Origin: JBFLVQ01 sp040758525
GTDB lineage: Bacteria > Acidobacteriota > Blastocatellia > Chloracidobacteriales > JADJPF01
Assembly (NCBI GenBank): GCA_040758525.1
Contig: JBFLVQ010000546.1
Span: 1-6,567 of the forward strand
DNA: 6,567 nt
Reading direction: 5' to 3'
This document shows positions 1 through 5,950 of the stretch, in pieces. A program made the translations under genes and the position numbers. Positions within the stretch are counted from its first letter, which is position 1, and each line of letters starts with the position of its first letter. The notes under the pieces were generated by a model. The model saw only the letters and a program-made list of their open reading frames with translations, made no database searches and was not told the origin of the DNA.

Positions 1-2
1 TG

Positions 3-239
3 CCATTCTTTAATTTAATGTTTGGTAGCGCTCTCAACATCCCTATTGGCAAATCCATAATCCAATATTTGGAGTTGTGGCATTACCCTTGTCATGCCGC
101 AGTTGCAGATCCATCGTAAAAGCTGGCGAAAACGCGCAATGGTGAGCTTGCTCCCAAAGAGAAGCTCTTAAAGATTGTCTCTGCTTATCGTCCACAAGAG
201 TATCAGAAACAACTGCTCAAGAAGAATTATCAACCTTGA
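3..239 (+). other. Gene-poor left flank; possible decayed 3' end of an upstream gene
   Basis: No convincing gene lies in this stretch. One frame on the + strand is open from the window edge to a TGA at 237-239 and is interrupted only by a TAA at 117-119. The part after the TAA translates to a protein-like, lysine-rich tail ending in LLKKNYQP, but it has no ATG, GTG or TTG start. The frame before the TAA contains an ATG at 18 that would give only 33 codons. A run of about 39 open codons is not unlikely by chance at this base composition. It could be a real C-terminus truncated by the window edge (ending at 119), a decayed gene, or noise. A 6-bp inverted repeat, GAGCTT (144-149) and AAGCTC (162-167), has no T-run after it and is not called a terminator. 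Confidence 0.15.
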
Positions 240-267
240 CAAAAGAATTTCACTTAGAATACATATA

Positions 268-297
268 TTGACAATGACAATCTGATTCGCTTATATT
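268..297 (+). promoter_or_regulatory. Sigma70-like promoter for the zinc-finger/PP2C phosphatase gene
   Basis: A perfect TTGACA -35 box at 268-273 is followed after 18 bases by TATATT at 292-297, which matches the TATAAT consensus at five of six positions. Transcription would begin near 303-305, giving a leader of about 30 bases before the ATG at 334. A second perfect TTGACA sits at 236-241, but its best -10 partner (TACATA at 260-265, 18-base spacer) is poor. It may be an auxiliary site or chance. This is read from the sequence only, and the host's sigma-factor preference is assumed to be the usual one. Confidence 0.6.
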
Positions 298-333
298 TCA
301 TCAGCAAGGATTAATCACTGTAAGTAGGGTGCC

Positions 334-1314
334 ATGGCTACCGTAATAGATTCCATTATTCAAAATCAGTTGTTTGATCGACGCAAGAAGCTTGAAGATG
401 CTATTGCCGATCTAGGAGAGGATAGAGAGTTGAAGCATCTACTTAACGAAGTAGATGCAGCTCTTGAGCGAATCGAGCACGGTAGTTTTGGAATCTGTAA
501 AACCTGCCAAGGTGAAATAGAGCACGATAGATTGATAGCAGATCCTCTTACCCAAGTCTGCCTTGATGATCTCACACCTACTCAGCAGCAACTACTTAAA
601 AAAGATCTGGAAATGGCTTCTTTAATACAGAAAAGCCTGCTGCCAAATCCCAATGTCAATTTAAAGAGTTGGAATATTTCTTATCGGTATGAACCAATCG
701 GTTTAGTTAGTGGTGATTATTGCGATCTAATAAATGTTGATAATGGAGAATTCTATTTCATCCTAGGTGATGTTGCTGGCAAAGGAGTAGCTGCTTCAAT
801 GTTAATGACTCAGCTACATGCAATATTTCGCTCCCTTATCTCTGTTAATCTTCCACTAGTTCAATTGTTAGAAAGGGCGAGCAGTATCTTCTGTGAAAGT
901 ACTATGTCGATGCATTTCGCAACGCTGGTGTGTGGAAAGGTTTCTAATAAAGGCGAAGTTGAGATCTGTAATGCCGGTCACCTACCACCGCTACTAGTTC
1001 ATGGGGATAATTTAATAGATATAGAAGCTACTGGTCTACCAATAGGAATGTTTTGCAATGAGCAGTTCTCATCTAAAAAGATAGAGTTGCTTCCTAACGA
1101 TACCCTGTTGCTCTTCACTGATGGCTTAACCGAAGCGGCAAATAGATTTGGTGATGAATATGGTACAGATAGATTGACAGAACTTCTATTCAGAAGCCAC
1201 TCAGAGCCTGTAGATGAGCTGATCAATTCCATTATGAAAGATCTATATATTTTTCAATCCGGCAATCCAGTTTCAGATGATCTTACAATAATGGCAATGA
1301 GAAGGATCGCTTAA
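334..1314 (+). CDS. DksA/TraR-like zinc-finger and SpoIIE/RsbU-type PP2C serine phosphatase fusion
   Basis: This is a 326-residue soluble protein with no signal peptide or membrane segment. Residues 1-50 form a charged helical region. Residues 50-80 resemble the DksA/TraR C4 finger: GSFGIC at 50-55, then C58, and C76 after a 17-residue gap. The expected fourth ligand, two residues further on, is D79. From about residue 90 there is a SpoIIE-type PP2C domain: a linker helix ending in QKSLLP (99-104), SGDYCD (126-131), GDVAGKG (145-151), NAGHLPPL (213-220), LPIG (235-238), FTDGLTEA (261-268) and DDLTIMAM (315-322). The acidic residues D128, D146, D263 and D315/D316 are the expected metal ligands. 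Such enzymes dephosphorylate phosphoserine or phosphothreonine, classically on STAS anti-anti-sigma proteins in partner-switching control of sigma factors. No anti-sigma kinase or STAS gene lies in this window, so the target is unknown. The ATG at 334 is preceded by only a weak AGGGTG at 326-331, and it is the start that keeps the whole finger region. The gene appears monocistronic. Confidence 0.9.
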   Translation: MATVIDSIIQNQLFDRRKKLEDAIADLGEDRELKHLLNEVDAALERIEHGSFGICKTCQGEIEHDRLIADPLTQVCLDDLTPTQQQLLKKDLEMASLIQKSLLPNPNVNLKSWNISYRYEPIGLVSGDYCDLINVDNGEFYFILGDVAGKGVAASMLMTQLHAIFRSLISVNLPLVQLLERASSIFCESTMSMHFATLVCGKVSNKGEVEICNAGHLPPLLVHGDNLIDIEATGLPIGMFCNEQFSSKKIELLPNDTLLLFTDGLTEAANRFGDEYGTDRLTELLFRSHSEPVDELINSIMKDLYIFQSGNPVSDDLTIMAMRRIA

Positions 1315-1337
1315 TTTCATCTTACCTATAAGACCCT

Positions 1338-1365
1338 CTGACCGATCAACATACTTTTCTATATT
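1338..1365 (+). promoter_or_regulatory. Possible promoter for the deacylase gene
   Basis: In the 118-base gap between the phosphatase and the deacylase, CTGACC (1338-1343, four of six matches to TTGACA) stands 16 bases before TATATT (1360-1365, five of six matches to TATAAT). The -35 match is mediocre. No clear terminator follows the phosphatase, so read-through into the deacylase is also possible. The deacylase start has its own AGGA Shine-Dalgarno at 1423-1426. Confidence 0.3.
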
Positions 1366-1432
1366 TTCCTTCCCAGCAGGATATGTTACATTCTGAATCT
1401 GCTAACCCTGACTCTTATCTTTAGGATTAATC

Positions 1433-3163
1433 ATGGAAAGAAGATCAACCCCTCAATACGATATTGTCATTCGCAATGGAAAGGTTTTTGATGGCACAGG
1501 TCGTCCTGGCCGGATCGCAGATCTCGCAGTAGCGGGAGAGCGAGTAGTGGCAGTGAGCGAGCATTTGGATGGAGTTGGCCGATCTGAGATCGACGCTAAA
1601 GACAATTGGGTGCTACCAGGGTTTCTGGATATTCATACTCACTATGATGTAGAAGTAGAACAATACCCAGGCTTGGATGAGTCTGTGCGACATGGTGTGA
1701 CTACAGTGTTGATGGGCAATTGTTCGCTATCCTTGGCATTAGGGAATGAACAGGATCTACTTGATCTCTATTGTCGTGTCGAGAATCTTTCACGTGAACT
1801 ATTGGCGCGTTGGTTGAAGGGAAAGATTGTTTGGCACACTGTGAGTGAGTATTACCAGCATCTAGAAACACTACCATTAGGACCCAATGTTGCTACCCTG
1901 CTGGGCCACTCCAATGTGCGAGCACAAGTGATGGGTCTAGAGCGCAGCTTACGTGAACCACACGCAAATGACAATGAAATTGCTAAGATGCGCTCGATCA
2001 TAGAAGAGGCGATGAGCGAAGGTTTCTTAGGTCTTTCCATAGATATGTTGCCCTGGCATCGTATGGATGGCAAGCGTCATGATAATCTGTCGATCCCATC
2101 CCAATGTGCCGGTATGAAGGAATACCGGGCATTAGCTGATGTGGTACGCCAATATGATCGTATTCTGCAGTCAACACCAAACGCCCTTGCCAAGAAATCG
2201 ATGCTGCAATTGATCTCTTTGAGTGCTGGACTGCGTAGCAAGCCATTGCGTACTACAATTGTGGCGGCTGTTGATGTCAAGGCAGATCGCAAAGTCTATC
2301 TACTTTTGACTACACTTGCCTCTTTTGCTAATCGCTTTCTACGCGCCAATGTCCGTTTTCAGGCTCTCGCAGCGCCATTTCTGCTCTATAGCGATGGCAT
2401 AGTGTCGCCAGTCTTTGAAGAGTTTAGCGCCGGTATTGATGCCCTTAGTGTTACTGCAGAAGAGAGAAAGGGGATGTTTGCCGATACGACTTTCCGCACT
2501 CTGTTCCGTCGAGATTGGGAGCGTAAGGGTAGCCGTGCTTTTCACCGTGACCTTGCTGATATGTGGATTGTGGCTTCGCCTGATCCACATCATATTGGCA
2601 AATCTTTTGCACAACTGGCTGCCCAACAAGGTAAAGAGGCGATTGAGTACTTTATGGACCTCATTACACAATATGATGATCAAGTGCGTTGGAAGTCAGT
2701 AGTAGCCAATGACCGAGAAACGTCTAGGCGTTACCTACTCGCACATCCCTTTACTTTACCTGGGTTCAATGACTCTGGTGCCCATTCGCGTAATATGGCT
2801 TTTCACGATGGTGCACTACAGATGCTCCAGCAAGCATTGAATAATCCGCAATGGATCTCGATAGAGAAGGCGGTTGCGCGTTTGACTAGTGAACCGGCAA
2901 CTTGGCTAGGATTAGAGGTAGGCACACTACTACCAGGTAAGCAGGCAGATATTGTGATCATAAATCCAGAAAAATTACGCTCTGGTTTGGGTGATCCAAT
3001 CGAGTATCAGGATGAACGGTTAGATGGCTTTATGCGAATGGTACGCCGTTCTAATGGGATTGTCCAGCAGGTGCTGATTAGTGGCAAAGTAGCTTTTGAG
3101 CGTGGAGAGTTCACTAGGAAATTTGGCAGAGAAAGATTTGGCAGGCTACTACGCGTAAAGTGA
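1433..3163 (+). CDS. N-acyl-D-amino-acid deacylase-like amidohydrolase (D-aminoacylase family)
   Basis: This is a 576-residue protein of the amidohydrolase superfamily, in the group annotated as N-acyl-D-aspartate/D-glutamate deacylases. Members hydrolyse N-acyl-D-amino acids to a carboxylate and a free D-amino acid, but the substrate here cannot be read from sequence. Residues 8-60 form the N-terminal beta-sandwich edge (YDIVIRNGKVFDGTG). LPGFLDIHTHYD (61-72) carries the metal-binding H68 and H70. GVTTVLMGNC (88-97) supplies C97, aligned with the metal-ligand cysteine of D-aminoacylase. LLGHSNVRAQVMG (156-168), EGFLGLSIDMLPWH (196-209) and FTLPGFNDSGAH (440-451) with catalytic-type D447 follow. 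The C-terminal sandwich includes GTLLPGKQADIVIIN (497-511). The usual GNCG turn reads GNCS, and the middle region (about 240-330), where further metal histidines are normally found, is divergent. At 576 residues it is longer than classical D-aminoacylases (about 480-500) but matches the longer subgroup. There is no signal peptide, so it is probably cytoplasmic. The ATG at 1433 has AGGA at 1423-1426, spaced by 6. No transporter or peptidase neighbour hints at the substrate. Confidence 0.85.
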   Translation: MERRSTPQYDIVIRNGKVFDGTGRPGRIADLAVAGERVVAVSEHLDGVGRSEIDAKDNWVLPGFLDIHTHYDVEVEQYPGLDESVRHGVTTVLMGNCSLSLALGNEQDLLDLYCRVENLSRELLARWLKGKIVWHTVSEYYQHLETLPLGPNVATLLGHSNVRAQVMGLERSLREPHANDNEIAKMRSIIEEAMSEGFLGLSIDMLPWHRMDGKRHDNLSIPSQCAGMKEYRALADVVRQYDRILQSTPNALAKKSMLQLISLSAGLRSKPLRTTIVAAVDVKADRKVYLLLTTLASFANRFLRANVRFQALAAPFLLYSDGIVSPVFEEFSAGIDALSVTAEERKGMFADTTFRTLFRRDWERKGSRAFHRDLADMWIVASPDPHHIGKSFAQLAAQQGKEAIEYFMDLITQYDDQVRWKSVVANDRETSRRYLLAHPFTLPGFNDSGAHSRNMAFHDGALQMLQQALNNPQWISIEKAVARLTSEPATWLGLEVGTLLPGKQADIVIINPEKLRSGLGDPIEYQDERLDGFMRMVRRSNGIVQQVLISGKVAFERGEFTRKFGRERFGRLLRVK

Positions 3164-3171
3164 GTGGTAAT

Positions 3172-3204
3172 AGACTAGTTTTAGCGCTTTATACTATCTT
3201 TTTT
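3172..3204 (+). terminator. Weak Rho-independent terminator after the deacylase gene
   Basis: Nine bases past the deacylase stop, AGACTAGT (3172-3179) can pair with ACTATCT (3193-3199), leaving one bulged C. The loop is AT-rich and contains AGCGCT. A run of six T (3199-3204) follows at once. The stem is short and GC-poor, so the terminator would be weak. The position and T-run are what support it. Confidence 0.4.
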
Positions 3205-3395
3205 AGATCTCATCAACAATTACAACAAAGCCTTATAGGACCAACTTGCGAAAAATTGCCCACCGTAGTGCGAGCATTTTCATAGTGCCATCGCCAATAA
3301 GAAAAGCATAAAGAGTAAAAATAGTTTCCCGAAAAACTTATCAGGTTGTTATCTATTAACTGAAAAAATCCTGAAAATCAATGGCTTACTATGGT
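3205..3395. other. AT-rich intergenic stretch without a gene
   Basis: This forms most of the 339-base gap between the deacylase and the porin operon. I see no reading frame with a plausible start and no RNA gene. Short inverted repeats occur, for example AGTTT (3323-3327) with AAACT (3334-3338), and TCAGGTT (3341-3347) with AACTGA (3358-3363) after one bulge. None is long enough to call functional. The length would accommodate regulator sites for the downstream operon, but no clear operator palindrome stands out. Confidence 0.5.
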
Positions 3396-3423
3396 TTGAA
3401 ATCCATTGCTAATCAATCTTAAT
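3396..3423 (+). promoter_or_regulatory. Possible promoter of the membrane protein-porin operon
   Basis: TTGAAA (3396-3401, five of six matches to TTGACA) is followed after 16 bases by CTTAAT (3418-3423, four of six matches to TATAAT). This is the best sigma70-like pair I found upstream of the three-gene operon, and it would give a leader of about 75 bases. Within that leader a small hairpin, AATGC-GTTTT-GCATT (3459-3473), lies ahead of the ribosome binding site. Both calls are by eye and modest. Confidence 0.35.
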
Positions 3424-3487
3424 AAGTATCCGCAGTAACGATCTTCTCAAGTCACTGGAATGCGTTTTGCATTTGCTTGGCAATATC

Positions 3488-3495
3488 AAAGGAGA
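3488..3495 (+). promoter_or_regulatory. Ribosome binding site that decides the start of the five-helix membrane protein
   Basis: AAAGGAGA at 3488-3495 lies 8 bases (counted from GGAG) before the ATG at 3503. The frame extends upstream to a TTG at 3467, but that codon has no Shine-Dalgarno and would place this purine block inside the gene. The ATG at 3503 is therefore preferred. Confidence 0.75.
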
Positions 3496-3502
3496 AAAGC
3501 CT

Positions 3503-4111
3503 ATGGATAAAAATTTTGAGACCCAGAAGGAACACGTTAACTGGTCTACTGGATCATTGATCCTAGTAGTAGGAGTCTTAATCATTGCCGCAACCATCAT
3601 AGTATTTTCCACTGCACCTTTTGTGTCGCTATTGGGTCCAGGTACTTACGCTCTAGGTGGCGCGCTTCACGGCTTGGTAGCATTTGTTCTGCTTGTGGTA
3701 GCCACAGTGGGTCTCTATCTTGGTTGGCGGCTATTTACCGGTAGGATCAAAGCGTTTCCAGATCTGCAACTGGTGACTGTGGTGATGTCAGTACTCTCCT
3801 TCATTACAATTGTATTCGGTAATTGGATCTATATCGCTTATCGCGCCAAAACGCCCGATTCGCCAAGATCCTACTTTATCGCCAATATGCCAGAAATCCA
3901 CAAAATTTTCTTCGAATTTAAAGAGTTTGGGGCACTCTTTACGCTCCCGCTTGCGGTCTCGGCGGCCTTTATTTTGTGGTATTACGGCAAACAAATTTTG
4001 GAGAAGAATTGGATACGCATCACAGTGGCAATAATGATGGCTCTCTACTTCTTCTACTTCGCCATCGCTTTTGGTCTGGGCGCCGCAGTAACTAAATTGA
4101 AGTCGATATGA
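3503..4111 (+). CDS. Five-helix inner-membrane protein of unknown function, first gene of porin operon
   Basis: I do not recognise this 202-residue protein. It has five hydrophobic segments, at about residues 19-41, 51-75, 90-112, 142-162 and 171-195. Positive residues after segment 2 (R76, R81, K83) and between segments 4 and 5 (K163, K168, R172) suggest N-terminus in, C-terminus out. In that model H56 (GALHGLVAF, start of helix 2) and H133 (PEIHKIFFEFKEFG, the amphipathic stretch before helix 4) both lie at the periplasmic face. They could bind a haem or metal, or contact a quinone, as in small membrane cytochromes, but this is inference and no cytochrome signature is present. There is no signal peptide and there are no CXXCH motifs. 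The stop lies 14 bases before the next start, and the next protein is also a small membrane protein, so the two probably form a complex. The start choice rests on the AAAGGAGA at 3488-3495. Confidence 0.8.
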   Translation: MDKNFETQKEHVNWSTGSLILVVGVLIIAATIIVFSTAPFVSLLGPGTYALGGALHGLVAFVLLVVATVGLYLGWRLFTGRIKAFPDLQLVTVVMSVLSFITIVFGNWIYIAYRAKTPDSPRSYFIANMPEIHKIFFEFKEFGALFTLPLAVSAAFILWYYGKQILEKNWIRITVAIMMALYFFYFAIAFGLGAAVTKLKSI

Positions 4112-4114
4112 AAT

Positions 4115-4122
4115 GGGAGGAG
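4115..4122 (+). promoter_or_regulatory. Ribosome binding site that decides the start of the three-helix membrane protein
   Basis: GGGAGGAG at 4115-4122 lies 3-5 bases before the ATG at 4126. An in-frame ATG at 4108 overlaps the upstream stop codon (ATGA) but has no Shine-Dalgarno. Starting there would put this site inside the gene. The spacing is rather tight, so ATG 4108 with translational coupling is the only serious alternative. Confidence 0.65.
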
Positions 4123-4125
4123 ACT

Positions 4126-4569
4126 ATGAGTACCATTAAAGAGAAGACTCAAATTGAAGTGAGCGAGTTAGAAGCAATGATAAGAGAACAGCCAACTGCC
4201 GTGCCTATCGAATCGGTTGCACCCAAGCCGATTGCCAATGGTGCCGCTGTTGCCGCCTATCTGGCCGCAATGATCAGCATGCTTAGCTTGGGGATCGTTG
4301 TATTTGCCTGTGAAGCTTCCCCATCTTTCACTGTGCAAGTACACGCACTTGGCAAGCTTTGGATACCTGGCGCAGAAGGGATTGGTCCTTATTCAGGCAA
4401 AGAGACTGTGATGCTAATAAGTTGGTTAGTAAGCTGGCCTATCTTGCATTACCTCTTGCGTGGTAAGCAGTTGAATGGTCTTGTCTGGCTCATTGTATTT
4501 CTTCTTGGTGTTGGTTTGTCAACCACACTAATCTGGCCACCTGTCTGGCACTTTTTTCTAGGACACTAA
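4126..4569 (+). CDS. Small three-helix membrane protein of unknown function
   Basis: I do not recognise this 147-residue protein. Residues 1-38 form a polar tail with an acidic stretch (EVSELEAMIREQ, 11-22) and a Pro/Ala-rich linker. Hydrophobic segments follow at about 39-61, 94-111 and 117-140. R112 and K114 between the last two segments favour a cytoplasmic N-terminus and a periplasmic C-terminus. The loop between helices 1 and 2 (62-93) then faces the periplasm and includes C62, H73 and the motif GPYSGKET (87-94). Further histidines are H108 (SWPILHYLLRG) and H142 and H147 at the C-terminal end. Together with H56 and H133 of the preceding protein they could build a shared cofactor or metal site, which is inference only. 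The gene sits 14 bases after the five-helix protein and 41 bases before the porin, all on one strand, so the three are probably co-transcribed. There is no signal peptide, and no enzyme or transporter motif is visible. Confidence 0.8.
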   Translation: MSTIKEKTQIEVSELEAMIREQPTAVPIESVAPKPIANGAAVAAYLAAMISMLSLGIVVFACEASPSFTVQVHALGKLWIPGAEGIGPYSGKETVMLISWLVSWPILHYLLRGKQLNGLVWLIVFLLGVGLSTTLIWPPVWHFFLGH

Positions 4570-4596
4570 AGAGGAAGAGCAGTCAGTACAACTATC

Positions 4597-4604
4597 GAGG
4601 AGGA
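4597..4604 (+). promoter_or_regulatory. Strong ribosome binding site of the porin gene
   Basis: GAGGAGGA at 4597-4604 contains a complete AGGAGG core (4598-4603), spaced 7 bases from the ATG at 4611. This is the best Shine-Dalgarno in the window, in keeping with the high expression usual for outer-membrane porins. Confidence 0.75.
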
Positions 4605-4610
4605 TTAATT

Positions 4611-5876
4611 ATGATTAGCACTAATAGATTGTTACTAAGCTGTTCGTTACTGTTATTGCTCATTCCTGCAGGTATTATCGCCCAGGAAAAGAGTGGTGAG
4701 CAAACACCTAACGAACTAGAGGTGCTACGCAAAAGAGTTGAAGAGCAACAAACACAAATCGATCGGCTGAAAAGCGTGATCGATTCGTTACAGCAACGGC
4801 TCGACAAGCCTAATCCATCAACATCAATGTCGCCAACAGTAACGGCAACATCGGAAAAGCCAGCGACTAAGCCTCCGAAAGCAAGCGTTGAAGTCGGCTA
4901 TGGTAATATTAAGTTCACTGGGTTACTCCAGGCTCAGTATGTAAGCGGCAATAGCCAACAGCGTGACACTTTCAAAATTCGTCGTGCGGAGTTGAAGTTC
5001 AGCGGCCAGATCACACCTGAAGTGAAATGGACACTAATGATCGATCCCGCCAAAGCGCTCTCTGCCAATACCATCTTCACAACCATTAATGGTACTCGGG
5101 TAGTGAGCGATGTCAGCTTCAATCAGGGGAGTCGAGTCTTTCAAGATGGTTACATCACACTAAACTATCTTAAGGATGTTCAGATCGATATTGGTCAGTT
5201 CAAACTTCCCCTCAGCCTAGAAGGCCTGCAATCATCAACCAAACTTGAGACAATCGAGCGGGCGTTGATGTTTGTTGATCGTGCACGTGGTGGTGGCTTA
5301 GGTGATGTGCGTGATATTGGTATAATGGTTAGCGGTCCGATTGCCAAGCACTTTAACTACCAAGTCGGAATGTTCAATGGAGTAGGCGAAAGCCATAATG
5401 ATATAGATAAGAATGATCAAAAGACCCTCATTGGACGACTGGTTGTTAGTCCACCCTTTATCAAAGGGTTACGAGTAGGTGGCTCGGGTGCGCTGGCTGG
5501 CCGTAATCGCCCAGATCGTCCGCGTCGTGATCGCCTAGGTTTAGAAGCCTACTACAATCGTGGACCTTTCACTTTTAAGTCCGAGTTGATAACTGCCAAG
5601 GATGCCAATCTGCATCGCATCGGTTACTATGGTTTGGCTGCTTACAAGTTCCTGCCGAAGGTCGAAGCGGTCTTTCGCTATGATGTCTTCGATCCGGATC
5701 GTAGACTTGAGAACAATCTCGCCAATGTTATCGAGCGCGACTATGTGATGGGAGTCAATTACTATATCAGCGAGAACAATGTCAAATTGCAGTTCAACTA
5801 TCTGCGTAAGACCTTCAACCATGACATTGTGCCAGCTCGTAATCTATTTCTTGTGAATCTGCAGACTTCTTGGTAA
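4611..5876 (+). CDS. Phosphate-selective porin O/P family outer-membrane channel
   Basis: This 421-residue outer-membrane beta-barrel is of the OprO/OprP (Porin_O_P) type. Residues 1-24 are a signal peptide with a leucine-rich core and a likely cut at IIA|QE. Residues 34-66 form a heptad-like coiled coil (NELEVLRKRVEEQQ onward), and 67-90 are a Ser/Thr/Pro-rich linker. The barrel runs from about residue 95 to the end. Family-like motifs are FKIRRAELKFSG (121-132), GQFKLPLSLEGLQSS (195-209), KLETIERAL (211-219) and RDIGIMVSGPI (234-244). The last strand ends LVNLQTSW, and the terminal aromatic residue is the usual signal for barrel assembly. The family forms trimeric channels, often anion- or phosphate-selective, but selectivity cannot be predicted here. 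There is no phosphate transporter or Pho-box-like repeat nearby, so phosphate uptake is not supported by context. The N-terminal coiled coil may help trimer formation or span the periplasm (inference). It is the last gene of the operon with the two small membrane proteins and is closed by the terminator at 5898-5935. Confidence 0.9.
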   Translation: MISTNRLLLSCSLLLLLIPAGIIAQEKSGEQTPNELEVLRKRVEEQQTQIDRLKSVIDSLQQRLDKPNPSTSMSPTVTATSEKPATKPPKASVEVGYGNIKFTGLLQAQYVSGNSQQRDTFKIRRAELKFSGQITPEVKWTLMIDPAKALSANTIFTTINGTRVVSDVSFNQGSRVFQDGYITLNYLKDVQIDIGQFKLPLSLEGLQSSTKLETIERALMFVDRARGGGLGDVRDIGIMVSGPIAKHFNYQVGMFNGVGESHNDIDKNDQKTLIGRLVVSPPFIKGLRVGGSGALAGRNRPDRPRRDRLGLEAYYNRGPFTFKSELITAKDANLHRIGYYGLAAYKFLPKVEAVFRYDVFDPDRRLENNLANVIERDYVMGVNYYISENNVKLQFNYLRKTFNHDIVPARNLFLVNLQTSW

Positions 5877-5897
5877 ACAGACCATCACTAAAACTGT

Positions 5898-5935
5898 CTG
5901 AAGAGGAATGGAACTCGATTCCTCTTCAGCGTTTT
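5898..5935 (+). terminator. Rho-independent terminator of the porin operon
   Basis: CTGAAGAGGAAT (5898-5909) and ATTCCTCTTCAG (5918-5929) form a perfect 12-bp stem with an 8-base loop, 21 bases after the porin stop. CG and then four T (5932-5935) follow. On the opposite strand the stem is followed by ACAGTTTT, so the element may also stop transcription from the right, although no leftward gene is visible here. Confidence 0.85.
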
Positions 5936-5950
5936 AATAATGTTTCGCGA

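Noticed and set aside
2339..2683. Antisense frame of 114 codons opposite the deacylase
   Set aside because: It lies wholly within a well-supported gene on the other strand, has no recognisable domain or ribosome binding site, and its composition is that of an antisense shadow. The other antisense frames inside the phosphatase, membrane-protein and porin genes were dropped for the same reason.
2415..2702. 95-codon + strand frame inside the deacylase
   Set aside because: It is a different frame within the intact 576-codon deacylase, with no independent motif or translation signal.
3341..3363. Inverted repeat in the intergenic region as terminator or operator
   Set aside because: The pairing is only six base pairs with a bulge, and it is followed by A, not T. 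This is too weak to call either a terminator or an operator.
3467..3502. N-terminal extension of the five-helix membrane protein from a TTG codon
   Set aside because: There is no Shine-Dalgarno for the TTG, and the good AAAGGAGA site would lie inside the gene. The ATG at 3503 is better supported.
3409..3612. 67-codon - strand frame spanning the porin-operon leader
   Set aside because: It overlaps the promoter, leader and start of the five-helix protein, with no recognisable protein features or ribosome binding site.
4108..4125. Six-residue N-terminal extension of the three-helix membrane protein from the ATG overlapping the upstream stop
   Set aside because: It has no Shine-Dalgarno, and the GGGAGGAG block just downstream fits the ATG at 4126. 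Coupled initiation at 4108 cannot be fully excluded.
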